From positions 1 through 64,000 of the forward strand of contig JAGEMR010000132.1 of the NCBI GenBank assembly GCA_021030915.1: 64,000 bases of DNA. Reading direction: 5' to 3'. How positions within the stretch are numbered: the first letter of the stretch is position 1; the number at the start of each line of letters is the position of its first letter. The translations under genes were made by a program, and so were the position numbers. Below the pieces are notes generated by a model. It saw only the letters and a program-made list of their open reading frames with translations. It had not been told where the DNA came from and did not search any database. This stretch comes from Astrothelium macrocarpum. Taxonomy: Eukaryota; Ascomycota; Dothideomycetes; Trypetheliales; Trypetheliaceae. Shown piece after piece: positions 12,841-24,233 of the stretch.

Positions 12841-15800
12841 ATGCCTGGAGCTGTCTCCGACCCACCTTCAGTCTCTCTGTCCTGTACGTACTCGAACACC
12901 ATCAACCCGACATGTGGTGTACTGATAACTGTAGTCGCGAACAACTTTTGGGGAAAGGAAGATGCTGGAGTGGATCCTCTCCTCACGCGCATGCACAATG
13001 CCAAGCTTACCAACGACGAGTTAAAAGCATTTTATACTGCCCGCGCTTCGCTGGAAGATGAATACGCCAGAAAGTTGCTGAACCTCGCTCGAAAACCCTT
13101 GGGTTCCGCAGAGTCGGGAACTCTTCGTATGTCGCTCGATGTTGTCCGTGGAGAGGTAGAATCGATGGGCAAGCAGCACCAAAACATTGCCACTCAGATG
13201 AAAAGCGAGCTTGAGGAGCCACTGTCTGCTTTCGCTGGAGGAATGAAGGAACGAAGAAAGATTGTACAGTCGGGAATTGAGAAACTGTTAAAAACCAAAA
13301 ATCAACAGACGTCAACTGTCAACAAGGTAGGAACAGTCATTTACGCATCCATGTTGAAGACGGACCTAACCTGTCCCTCAAGTCTCGAGACCGATACGAA
13401 CAAGACTGCTTGAAGATAAAAGGCTACCTTGCACAGGGTCATATGGTGATGGGCCAAGAGGAGCGTAAAAATAAGGCAAAGTTGGAGAAAACACAAATTC
13501 AGCTATCGACCACAAGCAACGAATACGAGGCCGCCGTGAAAGTCCTGGAAGAGACAACTGGAAGGTGGAACAGAGACTGGAAGGCTGCATGTGACAAATT
13601 TCAAGATCTCGAAGAAGAGCGTCTGGACTTTATGAAGAGCAGCCTCTGGAATTTCGCAAACATTGCCTCCACTGTCTGTGTTAGTGACGATGCGTCATGT
13701 GAAAAGATACGTCTCTCGCTAGAAGATTGTGACGTTGAGAAAGACATCACATCCTTTATCCGCGATAGTGGCACGGGACAAGAAATTCCTGATCCTCCCA
13801 AATTCATCAACTTCTGTCGCGGTGATGTCGACGCAGTATCCCAAGCCTCAGATGATGATGCATACAGCGTCGCTCAATTCCAACGGACAATGAATCCCGC
13901 CTTCCGAAGTTCCTCTCCACAACCCTCAACTTACGAGTCCCATCATGATCCTGATTCAGCATTGGCATCTGAATTCCGACGAAGCGGCTCTGGCGAACCT
14001 CGCTCTCAATCTCAGCAGCAAATCGCCCAAGATCCGTACAGCAACATCCCCAAAATTCCATACAACGAGCATCCAATAGATGGCATGACACAGTTCTGCC
14101 GTCCTGCACCACCATCTGGCCGTAGTAGTACTATTCCCAGTCCTTCACATGATCGTCCTTCATCCCAGGGTTCTCAAAGTGAATACTCCAACCCAACCTC
14201 CTTCTCCAGTGCAGACCACTCCATGGGTGCACCCTCACCAACCAAACAAGTGGATATCCCAGCTCCTCTCTCTACAAATAACGACTTGTCACCCAGGAAA
14301 AAGGGAGGCTTCTTCCAATCGCATTCTCCTTTCCGGCGGCGCGACAAAGACTCTTCAGTCGACTCTACTTCAGTCACTCCCACCGCTGGATCACGCAACA
14401 CTTGGCGCTCCTCCCAGCCACCTCCCGTATCTGAGACATCACCTACCAAGACACCTCGCTCCTATTTCTCCCGCAACGCCGGCTCAACATCCCCAGATCC
14501 CGAGCCAGTCGATCCACGCGCCAACTTCCAACTGAACATCGGCCAAAACGTCTTTGACGTCGCCTCCCCAGACGCACGCCCTTCCTCTCGCACAGGCACC
14601 GCAAACAAACAAGCAACTGCCACAGACGAAGACCCCATTGCTGCCGCTCTCGCCGAGCTCAAAGGCGTCACCAAACAAAGCTCTGTCCGCATGAGCGCAG
14701 ACCGCTACCACGGTCTTGCTACCCCAGTTCCCGGATCCGTCTCCGGCTCATCATCTACACCCGCACCTCTCGTAACCTCACAAAGCCGACTCGAAGGCCG
14801 TACTCCTCCTCCCGGCTACACCTCGAGCGCCGCCTCCGCCGCCGTCGCCCCATCCTTCCGCGGCGCCAGCGCCGACACGAAACCCACCCCCTCCTCAACA
14901 CCAAGCAGTCGTCTCGGCGCCCCGCAACCGGCCTTCACGGCGCGCCAGATGCAGCAAACGACGCAAAAGTACGTCGCGGGGAAACACGATGTCTTCGGTA
15001 ACAACAACAGCAGCAGCAATCGCGCCCCTGCCGCCACCACCACCACAGCTCCTCCCGCCCGCGCACCCAGCCCAGGCATCCCACGCGCCACCAGCCCTCG
15101 CCCCGGTCTCGCCAACCCGCCCGGCCCGGGCTTCCGTGCAGTAAGCCCCGGCCCGGGACCAGGCAGCAGTCAGCGGCCGCGCGCGCAGAGCGTGTCGCCG
15201 ACGAAAAAGTACCCCGGCGCAGCGCCAGCGAGCGCACGCGCGGGCTACGCCAGCCAGGGCGGTTCGCCCAATGGCGGGGGCGGGTACGGGGTTGCGGGCG
15301 CGAGCGCGTATGCCGGGGCGGGGATGGCGCCACGGGCCGTATCGCCACAGCCGCCGCCGGCAAGCCAGGGAGGTGGAGCGTTTCGAGGAGGGGTGGCGGC
15401 GTCGCGGCCGAGGAGCTCGAGGGGCGAGATGGCGGTGCAGTTGGCGCAGCCGGGTGGGGAGGGCGCGGGGATGTATGGGAGTCAGCGGGGGGGGAGGCCT
15501 GCGGTGGGGAGACCGATGAGTATGTGGGGTGGTGGTGGGGGTGGAGCGGGAGCGGGTGGAGGAGGTGGGGGGGAGGTGAGTACGAGGGTGAGGAGTCGGA
15601 GTGTGGCGGGGGATAGGCAGTATACGGCTGATGGAAGGCCGATAATGCATTTTGGTAAGTGGGCTCGTGTGTTTTTTCTCCCTTTGATGGAAAGTGGATG
15701 GGATTGTTGCTGACGTTGACTTGCAGCTCGTGCTATGTACATGTATCAGGCGGCCATTCCGGAGGAGCTGGCGTTTGCAAAGGGTGATGTTCTTGCGGTG

Positions 15801-15896
15801 TTACGGCATCAGGATGATGGGTGGTGGGAGGCAGAGGTGGTGGGTAAACAGGGACAAGTTGGATTGGTTCCCAGCAACTATCTTGTGAATTGTTGA
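12841..15896 (+). CDS. HOF1: F-BAR and SH3 domain cytokinesis protein (Hof1/Cdc15/Imp2 type)
   Basis: Four exons, 12841..12883, 12935..13326, 13383..15654 and 15727..15896, give 958 residues. The F-BAR domain occupies about 14-285, starting at SFANNFWGKEDAGVDPLL and ending near EIPDPPKFINFC. It forms curved dimers that bind the plasma membrane. A long Ser/Pro/Gly-rich linker follows, with proline motifs and a Gly tract near the end. A C-terminal SH3 domain spans about 903-958, with the Trp pair in DDGWWEAEV and the PSNYL signature. Proteins of this build recruit actomyosin-ring and septum factors. The three introns (51, 56 and 72 bp) have GT-AG borders. The ATG chosen precedes the conserved SLSFANNFW segment. 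Which member of the Hof1/Cdc15/Imp2 set is orthologous cannot be decided here; the symbol names the yeast homologue. Confidence 0.88.
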
Positions 15897-16218
15897 AATT
15901 CATAGCAGGTGGCGTACGTGTGTACATTTGTCTGACAGTTTTTTATTTGAAATCGAAATACGTCTCTTGAAAGGCGCATAAACCAGTCCCTATCGCGCAA
16001 TCTATCCATCCATACTACCCATATTGCTTCTGGAAAAATTCTTCCATATACCATAAGCTTCTAGAGCAGGCGGAGCAGGTAGTCCCCACGTATCTTGATT
16101 CGTGTAATTTTGTGCTAGTCAATCTGTCCAGAAGCTTGCATAACTGCCTTCCTGATAGAAGCTCTTTCTTGCTACGCCTCCGTGCCTCGTTCCACTTCTG
16201 TTTTATGATTCTATTCTA
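15897..16218. other. Intergenic, nothing recognised
   Basis: This stretch holds the 3' ends of the F-BAR gene and, from the other side, of the broken HeLo-like gene. No further feature is visible. Confidence 0.5.
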
Positions 16219-17208
16219 CTACCCTGCCGCCCTCCGCTGCGCTGCGCTCAGCTGTAGATTAAGTAAGTGCTGGAAATCCAGATTCTTAATGACACCGGCA
16301 CCAGCGAAGCTTTCCTTGCTAGCAGTTACTCCCGAAATATCTTGGTCGATTCCCACCCCTTCTTTCGAGGTATTAATGAACCTAGCAACTACATAACTAT
16401 CTTCATTGGCTTTGATGTCTCTGATCTTCTGCACTGTACGTGCATTGTGTACCTGAGAAAGTAAAGCCTCAGAGGAGACTTGGGTACCTTGTAGTAAGCA
16501 GAACTGCTCTTCAACTTCCTTGAGAGCTAGAGTTCGATGAGCGCCGTCGTCTTCTTCATCCTCAGGCTCTTCCTGGAGTTCTTCTTTACGCTTTTTGGCT
16601 TCGTCTTGTTCCTTCTTGATGAGATCTATATGTTCCGAAATGGCTCTCTCGAGCGTCTGTAACTGTGGTTTGTTCTCCTCGCGATCTGCCTGAAAGGTAG
16701 ATTCGGAGCGGACTTGGACGATACTTGTAAAAGGTTAACATATCTTCACCAGCACAGTGTAACATAGTTGACTTACAGCTGGGTACTTTGGATGGCGAAC
16801 TGGACAAGTTGCTGGCAAGATTGAACTTGGGTTCTCAACGTATGAAGCTTTTCTTTATTCCAAAGACCGACAGACATGCAATCTCTAAGAGAGAGTTTTG
16901 TACTGGTGGAATGTCTTGTCCATTATTTAAGCTTCTTTGTGAAGTTGTCGCATGCCTGGCCACAATTATTCACCGCGTCAGCAACGCTAGTCTTCTCCAA
17001 ATCCTCTTTCGCTAGGGCATAGACTGTGTTGTCCGAAATCTTGAGCTTCTCGAGGGGACGCTGTATCGCTTTCTAAGCTTGAGACGACATCTTGCACCAC
17101 GTCCTTCGCTTCGGCGAGACCATTGATGAGATCACGTAGGTGATCGATGCTGGCAATGGCAAATTCGGTGATGCCAAGAGCACCCACAGTAATACTAAAG
17201 GGATCCAT
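16219..17208 (-). pseudogene. Broken HeLo-like domain gene with C-terminal HET-s-like repeats
   Basis: The frame opens with MDPFSITVGALGITEFAIAS, the hallmark start of the fungal HeLo-like N-terminal domain (Helo_like_N / PigL_N type), which in related proteins targets membranes and triggers cell death. It breaks twice. A one-base insertion lies in the T run at 17070-17072, after which the conserved continuation is found in another frame. An in-frame TAA lies at 16925..16923 where the surrounding sequence suggests a Gln codon (CAA to TAA would be one C-to-T change). One typical intron remains (about 16768-16720). Beyond it come a Lys/Glu-rich coiled-coil-like stretch and two C-terminal 20-residue repeats, at 16431..16372 and 16344..16285, spaced 29 residues apart. 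They share a Q-x-I pattern with a central A and S and resemble HET-s-related amyloid motifs. The gene is head-to-head with the NLR gene at 17527. Assembly error at the frameshift is the main alternative, but the nonsense codon is independent of it. Confidence 0.7.
16285..16431 (-). other. Two HET-s-like amyloid-motif repeats (R1, R2) in the HeLo-like pseudogene
   Basis: R1 reads QKIRDIKANEDSYVVARFIN and R2 reads QDISGVTASKESFAGAGVIK. Aligned without gaps they share Q1, I3, A8, S12 and I19, with hydrophobic or small residues at matching alternate positions. Two such repeats at the C-terminus of a HeLo-type protein is the HET-s arrangement. The assignment is by pattern only. Confidence 0.5.
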
Positions 17209-17526
17209 ACGTCTCAGCTTAGACGCAATACGCTCTGCGAAGACAAAAGTGGGAAAAAGGCAGGCGAAGTCTCAGGTTAGCGCTATGGCGCACCGTACAG
17301 ATGTTGACAGCCAATAGGCCAGCTGGGTGGAGTCTCAGCCACTGCCTCCAGCTCGGCTCGAGCGTGCGACAAGTCTTGCGAGCCATGTAGATATCTCGCG
17401 GTCGCCGTGGTTGCCTTTGCAAAGGCATCCTCGGTCGCACTCAGAAGAGATTTGATTGTACGAAAAGCACAAAGTCTTCATGACTCGAAAATACGACAAA
17501 TAGAGCACTGGCAACGACAAGGAGTA

Positions 17527-20046
17527 ATGTCGAGCAATCCGCTGCCCCACCAACAGATCAGCGGCACGTCCGCCACTGACGCCAGCCTTGCAATGCAGGC
17601 GCCGTATATGGAGATGTGACCTTTCATGTTCACAATCGTCAGTAGACCAAGCTTGTGTGGAGTGTTTAGAGCTCTGAAGCTAATCATGCGTCTAGCAAGC
17701 ATCCCCGAAACTCCACCGAAACCGCTCTCCACCGTTCCCTTCCGACCCGACCCTAACTTTGTTGACCGCAGCGACCTCCTCTCCCAAGTTGAAAGACGAT
17801 GCTCACAACCGGCTGGCCGAGCAGCGCTTGTTGGCCTGGGCGGCGTGGGGAAGTCTCAACTTGCCATCGAGTATGCCCATCGCACCCGAGATCGCTCACC
17901 GGATACATGGGTCTTCTGGGTGCACGCAAGCAACACAGCTCGGTTTGAGCAGGGTTATCGAGACATTGCAGATTTGGTCAAGATTGCACGACGAAAGGAT
18001 CCCAAGGTCAATATATTCAAGCTAGTGCATGACTGGCTTCGCGAGGTCAACGGAAAATGGCTAATCATTCTTGACAACGTCGACGATGCTAGCTTCCTTG
18101 TCAACGCTCAGCCAGTTAGTCAAGGTCATTCGAGCGAGTCCGGCTGCCAAACCCTTCGACCTCTTCGAGAATACCTTCCTCAAAGTCCGAACGGGTCGAT
18201 CTTGATTACGACGCGGGATGGCGAGGCGGCATTGAAGCTCGTAGATGTCAACGACACCATCGCAGTCAGCCCCATGAACGGAACACTCGCGGTTGAGCTC
18301 CTGAAGAAGAAGCTTGAGTCAGCAGGACAAAAAAACGAGGACAACCTCGAACTTGTCGCAGCACTAGAATTTATGCCGCTTGCTATCGTACAGGCAGCCG
18401 CATATATCTCTGCGTTATCACCACGGTACTCAGTGCGACAATATATTGAAGAGTTCCAAAAAAGCAATCGGAAAAAGTCAAATCTTCTGAATTATGATGG
18501 AGGCAATCTCCGGAGAGATGGCGAGGCCAAAAATTCTATTATCGTCACCTGGCAAATTTCTTTCGAGCACATCCGTTCAATACGCCAGTCAGCGGCAGAT
18601 CTCTTGTCTCTTATGAGCTTTTTTGATCCACAAGGCATACCTGAAGCACTGATTCGAGGTCGACCCAGCGAAGTCGAATATGAAGAGAGAGAGAGATGCG
18701 AAAATGACACCAGCAACGATAGTGCTTCCGATTCAACTCAGGATGACGGATTTGAAGCGGATGTGCAAGTTCTGAGAAACTTTTCATTTATTTCTCTTAC
18801 AGCGGACCCAACAGTTTTTGAGATGCATAAGTTGGTACAGCTAGCTATGTGCAAGTGGCTAGAGAGAAATGAGCAGATCGAGAAATGGAAGCAGCAATAT
18901 ATTCGAAGCCTCTCTACCAAATTTACGAGCGTGGATTACGAGAACTGGGCTCAATGCGCTACAATTTTCCCTCACGTCCAATCGGCAATCGCACAGCGAC
19001 CTCAAGAGGAAGCTTCCAGATTACAGTGGGCTTCGGTATTGTATGCAGGGGCACGATACGCGTACGGACGCGGAGAAATCGCTCGCGCATCAGAAATGTC
19101 TACGATATCAATGAAGACGAGAAATACAATTCTCGGGCAAGAGAATGAAGCGACGTTGAGAAGTATGGATATGGTGGGATTGGCATATATTATGGCAGGA
19201 CAAATGAAAGAGGCTGAACAGCTAGGTTTACAAGTAGTGGAGACACGCAAGAGGGTGCTTGGGCAGGACCATCCAACCACGCTAATCAGTATGGCCAACC
19301 TGGCAATGATATTTGGGGAGCAAAAGCGATATGAGGAGGCTGAACAGCTAGAATTACAAGTAATAGAGACACACAAGAGAGTGCTTGGGCAGGACCATCT
19401 AGACACGCTAATCAGTATAGCTGACCTGGCAGTGACATTTGCAGATCAAGAGCGATATAAAGAGGCTGAAGAGCTAGCATTACAAGTAGTGGAGACACAC
19501 AAAAGGGTGCTTGGGCAGGATCATCCAGACACGCTAATCAGTATGGCTAATCTGGCAGCGATATTTAGAGATCAAAAACGATATGAGGAGGCTGAACAGC
19601 TGAATTTACAAGTAGTAGAGACAAGCAAGAGGGTACTTGGGCAGGACCATCCAGACACGCTAATGTGTATGGCCAATCTGGCATTGACGTACGCCAATCA
19701 AGAAAAGTACGAAAAGGCAGAGGAGATGCATCGGCGGGTGCTGGCGGGGAGGGAGAAGAAGATTGGACCGGATCATCCGAGCACACTGACGAGCGTATAC
19801 CATCTTGCAGATCTCCTAGCGACACTCCAGCAATATGATGAGAGTGTGAAGTTGTACACAAGAGCATGTTTAGGATTCAAAAGTCGACTAGGCGCGTCTC
19901 ATCCAAAGACAATTGCCTGTCAGAAGAATTTTAATTGCGTACTTTCGGAAGTATTTCGCAAAAGGTCGCGAAATAAGATAATGGCAAGACTCTCACGAGG
20001 GTTGTCGAAGATAGGGATTGATAGATTGAAAAATCACAACAAATAA
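17527..20046 (+). CDS. NB-ARC / TPR NLR-like protein
   Basis: The continuous frame from 17626 encodes the NB-ARC and TPR parts. An upstream ATG at 17527 can be joined to it by a 54-bp intron (exon 1 17527..17615, exon 2 17670..20046), giving 821 residues; this 5' end is inferred. Exon 1 carries a 20-residue motif resembling the repeats of the adjacent HeLo-like pseudogene. The NB-ARC domain follows, with P-loop GLGGVGKS (about 85-92) and Walker B WLIILDNVDD (about 160-169). Residues about 530-783 are six TPR units, five of them 42 residues long, of the kinesin-light-chain type (RVLGQDHPDTLIS core), and units 2-4 are nearly identical. NB-ARC proteins are ATP-dependent oligomerising switches; in fungi this class controls non-self recognition and regulated cell death. 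No large N-terminal effector domain is present, so the protein would have to signal through a partner. The NB-ARC and TPR calls are strong, the first exon is moderate. Confidence 0.8.
17551..17610 (+). other. Candidate R0 amyloid motif at NLR N-terminus
   Basis: The frame reads QQISGTSATDASLAMQAPYM starting eight residues after the ATG at 17527. It matches R2 of the neighbouring HeLo-like pseudogene at Q1, I3, S4, G5, A8, S12 and A14. In HET-s/NWD2 pairs the NLR carries one such copy at its extreme N-terminus, which is where this lies. Confidence 0.45.
19171..19920 (+). repeat. Tandem TPR-coding repeat, 126-bp unit
   Basis: Six units start at 19171, 19291, 19417, 19543, 19669 and 19795. The first is 120 bp and the others are 126 bp. 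Units at 19291, 19417 and 19543 are close to identical at DNA level, differing mainly at codons 6-10, 12, 15, 19 and 21 of the unit. The last two units are clearly more diverged. High internal conservation of this kind points to recent unit exchange or gene conversion. Confidence 0.85.
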
Positions 20047-20116
20047 AAGCGGAAAATATTTAAATTTAGAAGGTGTATAGGGCTAGAGTGTATGTAGGGT
20101 GAAAGAATGTGTGGGA

Positions 20117-20800
20117 TTAGAGAGTGCGTGGGGTTAAAAGATGCGTAGGATTTAAAAAAAATTGGAAAATGTGTAGTAACAGAATGTGTGTCAAGATTCC
20201 TTCAGAAATGATGCAGCGGTTTAAAAATTTTGTCGAAACTAATTTAATCCGCGCTGATTTTAGACGCCGTCGTTCCCGTCCCGATTTTGACTGCTTGAGA
20301 GAGCTAAACCAGCAGCGAATTGAGCCGAGAAAGGCACTCAATTCCCCAGCACACCACCTTATCTCAGTAACTTCTATAACTCCTTCTGAGGATCGGGGTG
20401 AAACTGCTGTACCACATGGGCCGAGTAGACAGTCAATGTCAATGTTGAGATAAACATTATTCATGGCTGGAGCTTTGATTAAAGTCACAGTTCATGCACG
20501 AACACAATCTGCTCTCATTGTGTTGTCATTCTCTCGACGCTACTCACACTTAAATCCTATGTCACATACACCAAGGTAGCGCCTGATCTTTGGCCATCTT
20601 TCATTGTCTCCGCAAGCCGGTGTGTACAATCGTGGATGCGTTGCAAAGTATTGAGTGCACCAAAGTCCATAATAAATTGTACAATTGAGAGGAATCGGTA
20701 GCCACGATTCCATACCATCAACTTCAACTATCTGACAGTGCTCTGGACACTTGTCGACCGGGTATCTGACCAGACCGATAGGCTCATCAGTCGTATTCAC
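20117..20800 (-). CDS. Doubtful spliced ORF, Cys-rich first exon
   Basis: A minus-strand frame from 20800 to 20548 can be joined through a 75-bp GTGAGT..AAG intron to 20472..20117, which would give about 202 residues. The first part has five spaced cysteines (in CPEHCQIV, LNCTIYYGLWC and TPACGDNERW) and the second part is basic. No family was recognised. The first exon has no visible signal peptide, so the true start may lie further upstream behind another intron. Phase agreement across the intron is the only structural support, and that arises by chance one time in three. It could equally be non-coding. Confidence 0.25.
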
Positions 20801-22680
20801 AGAGTCTGGCCTGGTTGCATCAATAGGCTTAGCTTATATGGCCGTGGAAAAGCAAAATATGAAAAACAAGGTTGGAAGCTGCATAACTCTTGTAGACACT
20901 CACTGTATCGATTTTGATATTTACTACGAAAATCTGAAAAGCCAGATTGCCAAAGGTCTTTGGGAAAAATGTTAGTAATCTAACAGAAATAATAAACCTA
21001 GTCTCCCCAAGGTATCCGGAATGTGGCTACATTATAGAAGCGTGGCCACAAAGGAACCTAGACGCGGAATATCAGAATACAAAGTCAGGATAGGGGGAAA
21101 TGGGGAAAAGTAGTACAGGCTATCTGGGTGATCCGGTACGCGGTAGAACAAATATTGAGACAAGGCTCAACCTAAATTTGGTGTGGAGTTGATAAGAATG
21201 TGAAACTCTGATTCAAACAAACACTCAGTCAAGATGCCCAGGAACATGGGAGCGGATAGTCTAGTTCATCAGTCTTGCGAGCAAGGTCCATGATCGCAGT
21301 CCGGTAGCATGATGAATCTCGCTAGTATGATTCCGCGGTGTGCATTCAGTATCAAATAATAACATCAGAGAGTCTAAAGCAAACCTTCAAATTCCGAAAA
21401 AGTGCTCTTTCTGTTTGTTCTGGCTAGGAGAAACAGACCTGATGTGGTGTGGTGTGATGTTGTGTGGTACTAGCCGTAAACTAATCCCACACGGGCGGCT
21501 GAGGTGCATAAATGGGAGGGACGAAAGGAAGGGCAGGAACATCCGAACGAATTGTGGGCCCCTGCTTGGGTGGGAGGCGTTTCTGAGTGGATAGGGTTCT
21601 TCGGGGAGGTTGACCGAAGCTATCAATCATGAAATCAAGCGTTTTGGGGGTTATTTTGTAAACTTCGCGTTCAGATTCATCTTGTTCTTCTGAAACCTTT
21701 TCGTCTTTTCACTATTTATCCATTTCCATAGCAATTGATTCTCTTCGCCCGCCGTAGCTAAATGAGATGGCGGATAGGGTAAGTGTTAATCGCACTTGGA
21801 GAGCTCCCCCCTTAGATCATTCACGCATTGGGTAATTTGTCAAACATCAAATTCTATTTCATGAGTAAAGTTTACAATTTTCTTTGTCACGAGTGCTTTA
21901 TAACTCTGCATCATGCACCGAAGATATTGGCATGTGCTTACTGCTTTAGAATTCCGGTCTCACAAGCATTGATGGACTCTCCATGTCTAATCATATTCAG
22001 CGCAAGAGCCCTAAAGTGGTCTGCATCATCCTACTGATTCAACCAAAGGATTCCTGAGGATCAGGTGGCGGTTGTACGCCGGCGTACATAGAAACCAATG
22101 CGGAATAGTGGACGCCTTGTCCGGTCTACGATCCCCTCCACAATCCTCATGCGAGTGATTGCCAGTATCTATCCATGGAAATTCTATGACATAACCAAAG
22201 GTAGAACACAACGCGAATGTACTCATGGACTTTATAACGGTAGTCAAAACGAGACTAAACGATGGCCTTGGCAAAATCTCCCGGAGGAAGATGTTGTTTG
22301 ACAAGGCTGGAACGCATCCCCTTTCTTGCCGTCGTGTGGCGCGATGGTTGTGGTAGGATCTGAGTTCGCACTTCACCGGTCAGAAAGTAAGCAGATCAAA
22401 TGAATGGCTTGAGGGACATCATTGTTCATCTGGCTTAATGGAGCCAGATAAGAGGTAGGCGTTTGTCAGGTCTTGGCACAAAACAAGTCTGGTTTCGAAG
22501 CTTAGACTCATCCGGGGCAGCCTCTTGTCGCAGCCCCAAGGTCACGACATGCTAGCGCGTGCATGCTCTCTCTTAATTCCAACTCGGAATATATTCCCTA
22601 CCCTTGCCCACCGGCGATCAAGCCCCAAAGCTATTCTCATCCATCTTATTATCTCACCGGTTGCCTCATCTCCTCTCGAT
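20801..22680. other. Long gene-poor stretch
   Basis: Frames up to 116 codons occur (for example 22026-22376 on the minus strand), but none has family resemblance, a convincing start context or splice partners. A G/T-rich stretch lies at about 21435-21470. No repeat or RNA gene was recognised. Confidence 0.5.
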
Positions 22681-22690
22681 GATATAAAAA
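22681..22690 (+). promoter_or_regulatory. TATA-like box of the small secreted protein gene
   Basis: GATATAAAAA lies 55-64 bp upstream of the ATG at 22745, a usual distance for a fungal TATA box plus a short leader. The leader between them is C/T-rich. Confidence 0.55.
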
Positions 22691-22744
22691 ACCACTTCAA
22701 TCACTATTTTTCACTCCATCCTAACATTCGTTACAGTCGTCAAC

Positions 22745-22990
22745 ATGAAGGCGACTACTCTGTCTATCCTGTCTCTTACTGCTCTCGGCACCGTCGCAGC
22801 CTTGCCCTCCCAAGATCGCAAAACTCTGTTTCGTCGCGCCGACTTCTCTCCACCGAGTAATGTAGAGTACAAGGCCATCTCAGTCGACGGTTACCTTCCT
22901 TCAGCCCTGTCCTACCTCGACCCTCAGCAAGAGTCTCAAGAGACTCTCAAAAAAGCTCTCAGCAACCCAAGTCAATCCTATGTCGACTGA
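22745..22990 (+). CDS. Small secreted protein, possibly prematurely stopped
   Basis: The frame encodes 81 residues. The first 20 (MKATTLSILSLTALGTVAAL) form a clear signal peptide with a basic start and hydrophobic core, followed by a KR-type-like site (LFRR) at about 30. The mature part has no cysteine and no recognised domain. The TGA at 22988-22990 is followed directly, in the same frame, by about 30 codons with coding-like character including two cysteines (near MILCATIDDHK and FRTECTSS). This suggests the original protein was longer and that the TGA is either a mutation (for example of TGG) or the end of a shortened allele. A TATA-like box lies at 22681. Secretion is well supported; function is unknown. 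Confidence 0.6.
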   Translation: MKATTLSILSLTALGTVAALPSQDRKTLFRRADFSPPSNVEYKAISVDGYLPSALSYLDPQQESQETLKKALSNPSQSYVD

Positions 22991-24233
22991 ATGATCCTCT
23001 GTGCCACCATTGACGACCACAAAACAACCTTCCGCACCGAGTGCACAAGTTCATTAGAATTGCCTCAAAGCAAGGTGGGGCCCCGACCTCCCATAGTCAG
23101 CGGGGCCGCGCGGACCATCCCCTAACACAATCACGCCATTCATCCGCATATCGCAAAGACGAGATCGAAGCGTCACCACGGCTCTTCATCTTATCGTTTG
23201 TCCGCGTAATGATGGGGCCAAGGGGAAATGTCTTTCGATTATACGGTTCAACTACCGGACAAACATAATCCGTGCGATCCTCATTTGCAGACAAACCTCG
23301 GGTCCGCAACCTCGCCGGGTCCATTTTCATGCGACTAGAGAATATCATTCAACAATCCTCGCAAGGACTCGTATGAGTTTGCAAGGTAGTTGGGAAAGCT
23401 TGGCATCTTATATAATTAGACATTGGTACATCACGACAGTCAACGTGTTCTTCGGAATGATGGAATAGAAAACCCTTGGTGTAGAATATGATCTATATAT
23501 GGGCGCATGCTATTGAGCGAAGATGTATCTTGCATATTTTCGTGTACCTAATACTAGATTAAACTTGTAGTTTTCATCTTTGAGTTGCTGTGATGTGAAT
23601 AATACCCCTTGCTGTTCCCTTGGATAATCCCGGAAGTACCCGTGCCCAATGACGCCTACTTGCCTTACGATAATTTTCGTCATAACAACGCTTCTTGGTA
23701 GATAGATTTGGGGCAGATGAACCTGAAGAATTAAAGCAGCCTGTAACATCGGCGTTAACCTTTCGTCACAAAGAGCATGCTTCCCCAGACCGACATTCAT
23801 GCGTGTCAAAATCATTTTTCCAGATGATCCAGCCAATTCCACCACGGCTTGGCATGCTGTGGCACAGAACGTTTCCTATCCCTCCAGCAACAACCTCCAT
23901 CCCAGTCTCGCATCAACAGCCGCCAAGCTTTTGCGTTTCTTTGCGATTCAGGCGCCCGACTGAAGCACGCCACGATCCTGGTCTAAAGCGCAACTTCCAG
24001 TGTCGCGGAGTGGTCCAGGCGCGGGTAGGGAAATCTTCCAAATACCTCATACCTCCAACTACCCAACTCGCTCCAAAATATCACAACAGCGTTATTGCAA
24101 TTTTACTCTGACATTCAGGATGGTTTGCGAGCAACGGGCTTCGCATGTCGTGATCGAGGCTGCACTATTCCGGACTGGTCGAAGCCGTGGACCTTTCCCC
24201 GGGAGTTGCGCTCATAATGCATTTTGCGAGGCC
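22991..24233. other. Intergenic, nothing firmly recognised
   Basis: Apart from the in-frame continuation after the stop of the small secreted protein (about 22991-23095), no coding, repeat or RNA feature was recognised. The right end holds the 3' untranslated region of the RBR ligase gene. Confidence 0.5.

Noticed and set aside
14895..15650. 251-codon minus-strand frame
   Set aside because: It is a shadow of the Gly/Ala-rich linker of the F-BAR gene and is Pro/Arg/His-rich without any domain.
17290..17470. Minus-strand Ala-rich peptide upstream of the HeLo-like start
   Set aside because: About 55 open codons with coding-like texture, but no start, splice signal or family; too short to call a relic.
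22026..22376. 116-codon minus-strand frame
   Set aside because: No family resemblance, no start context and no splice partners.
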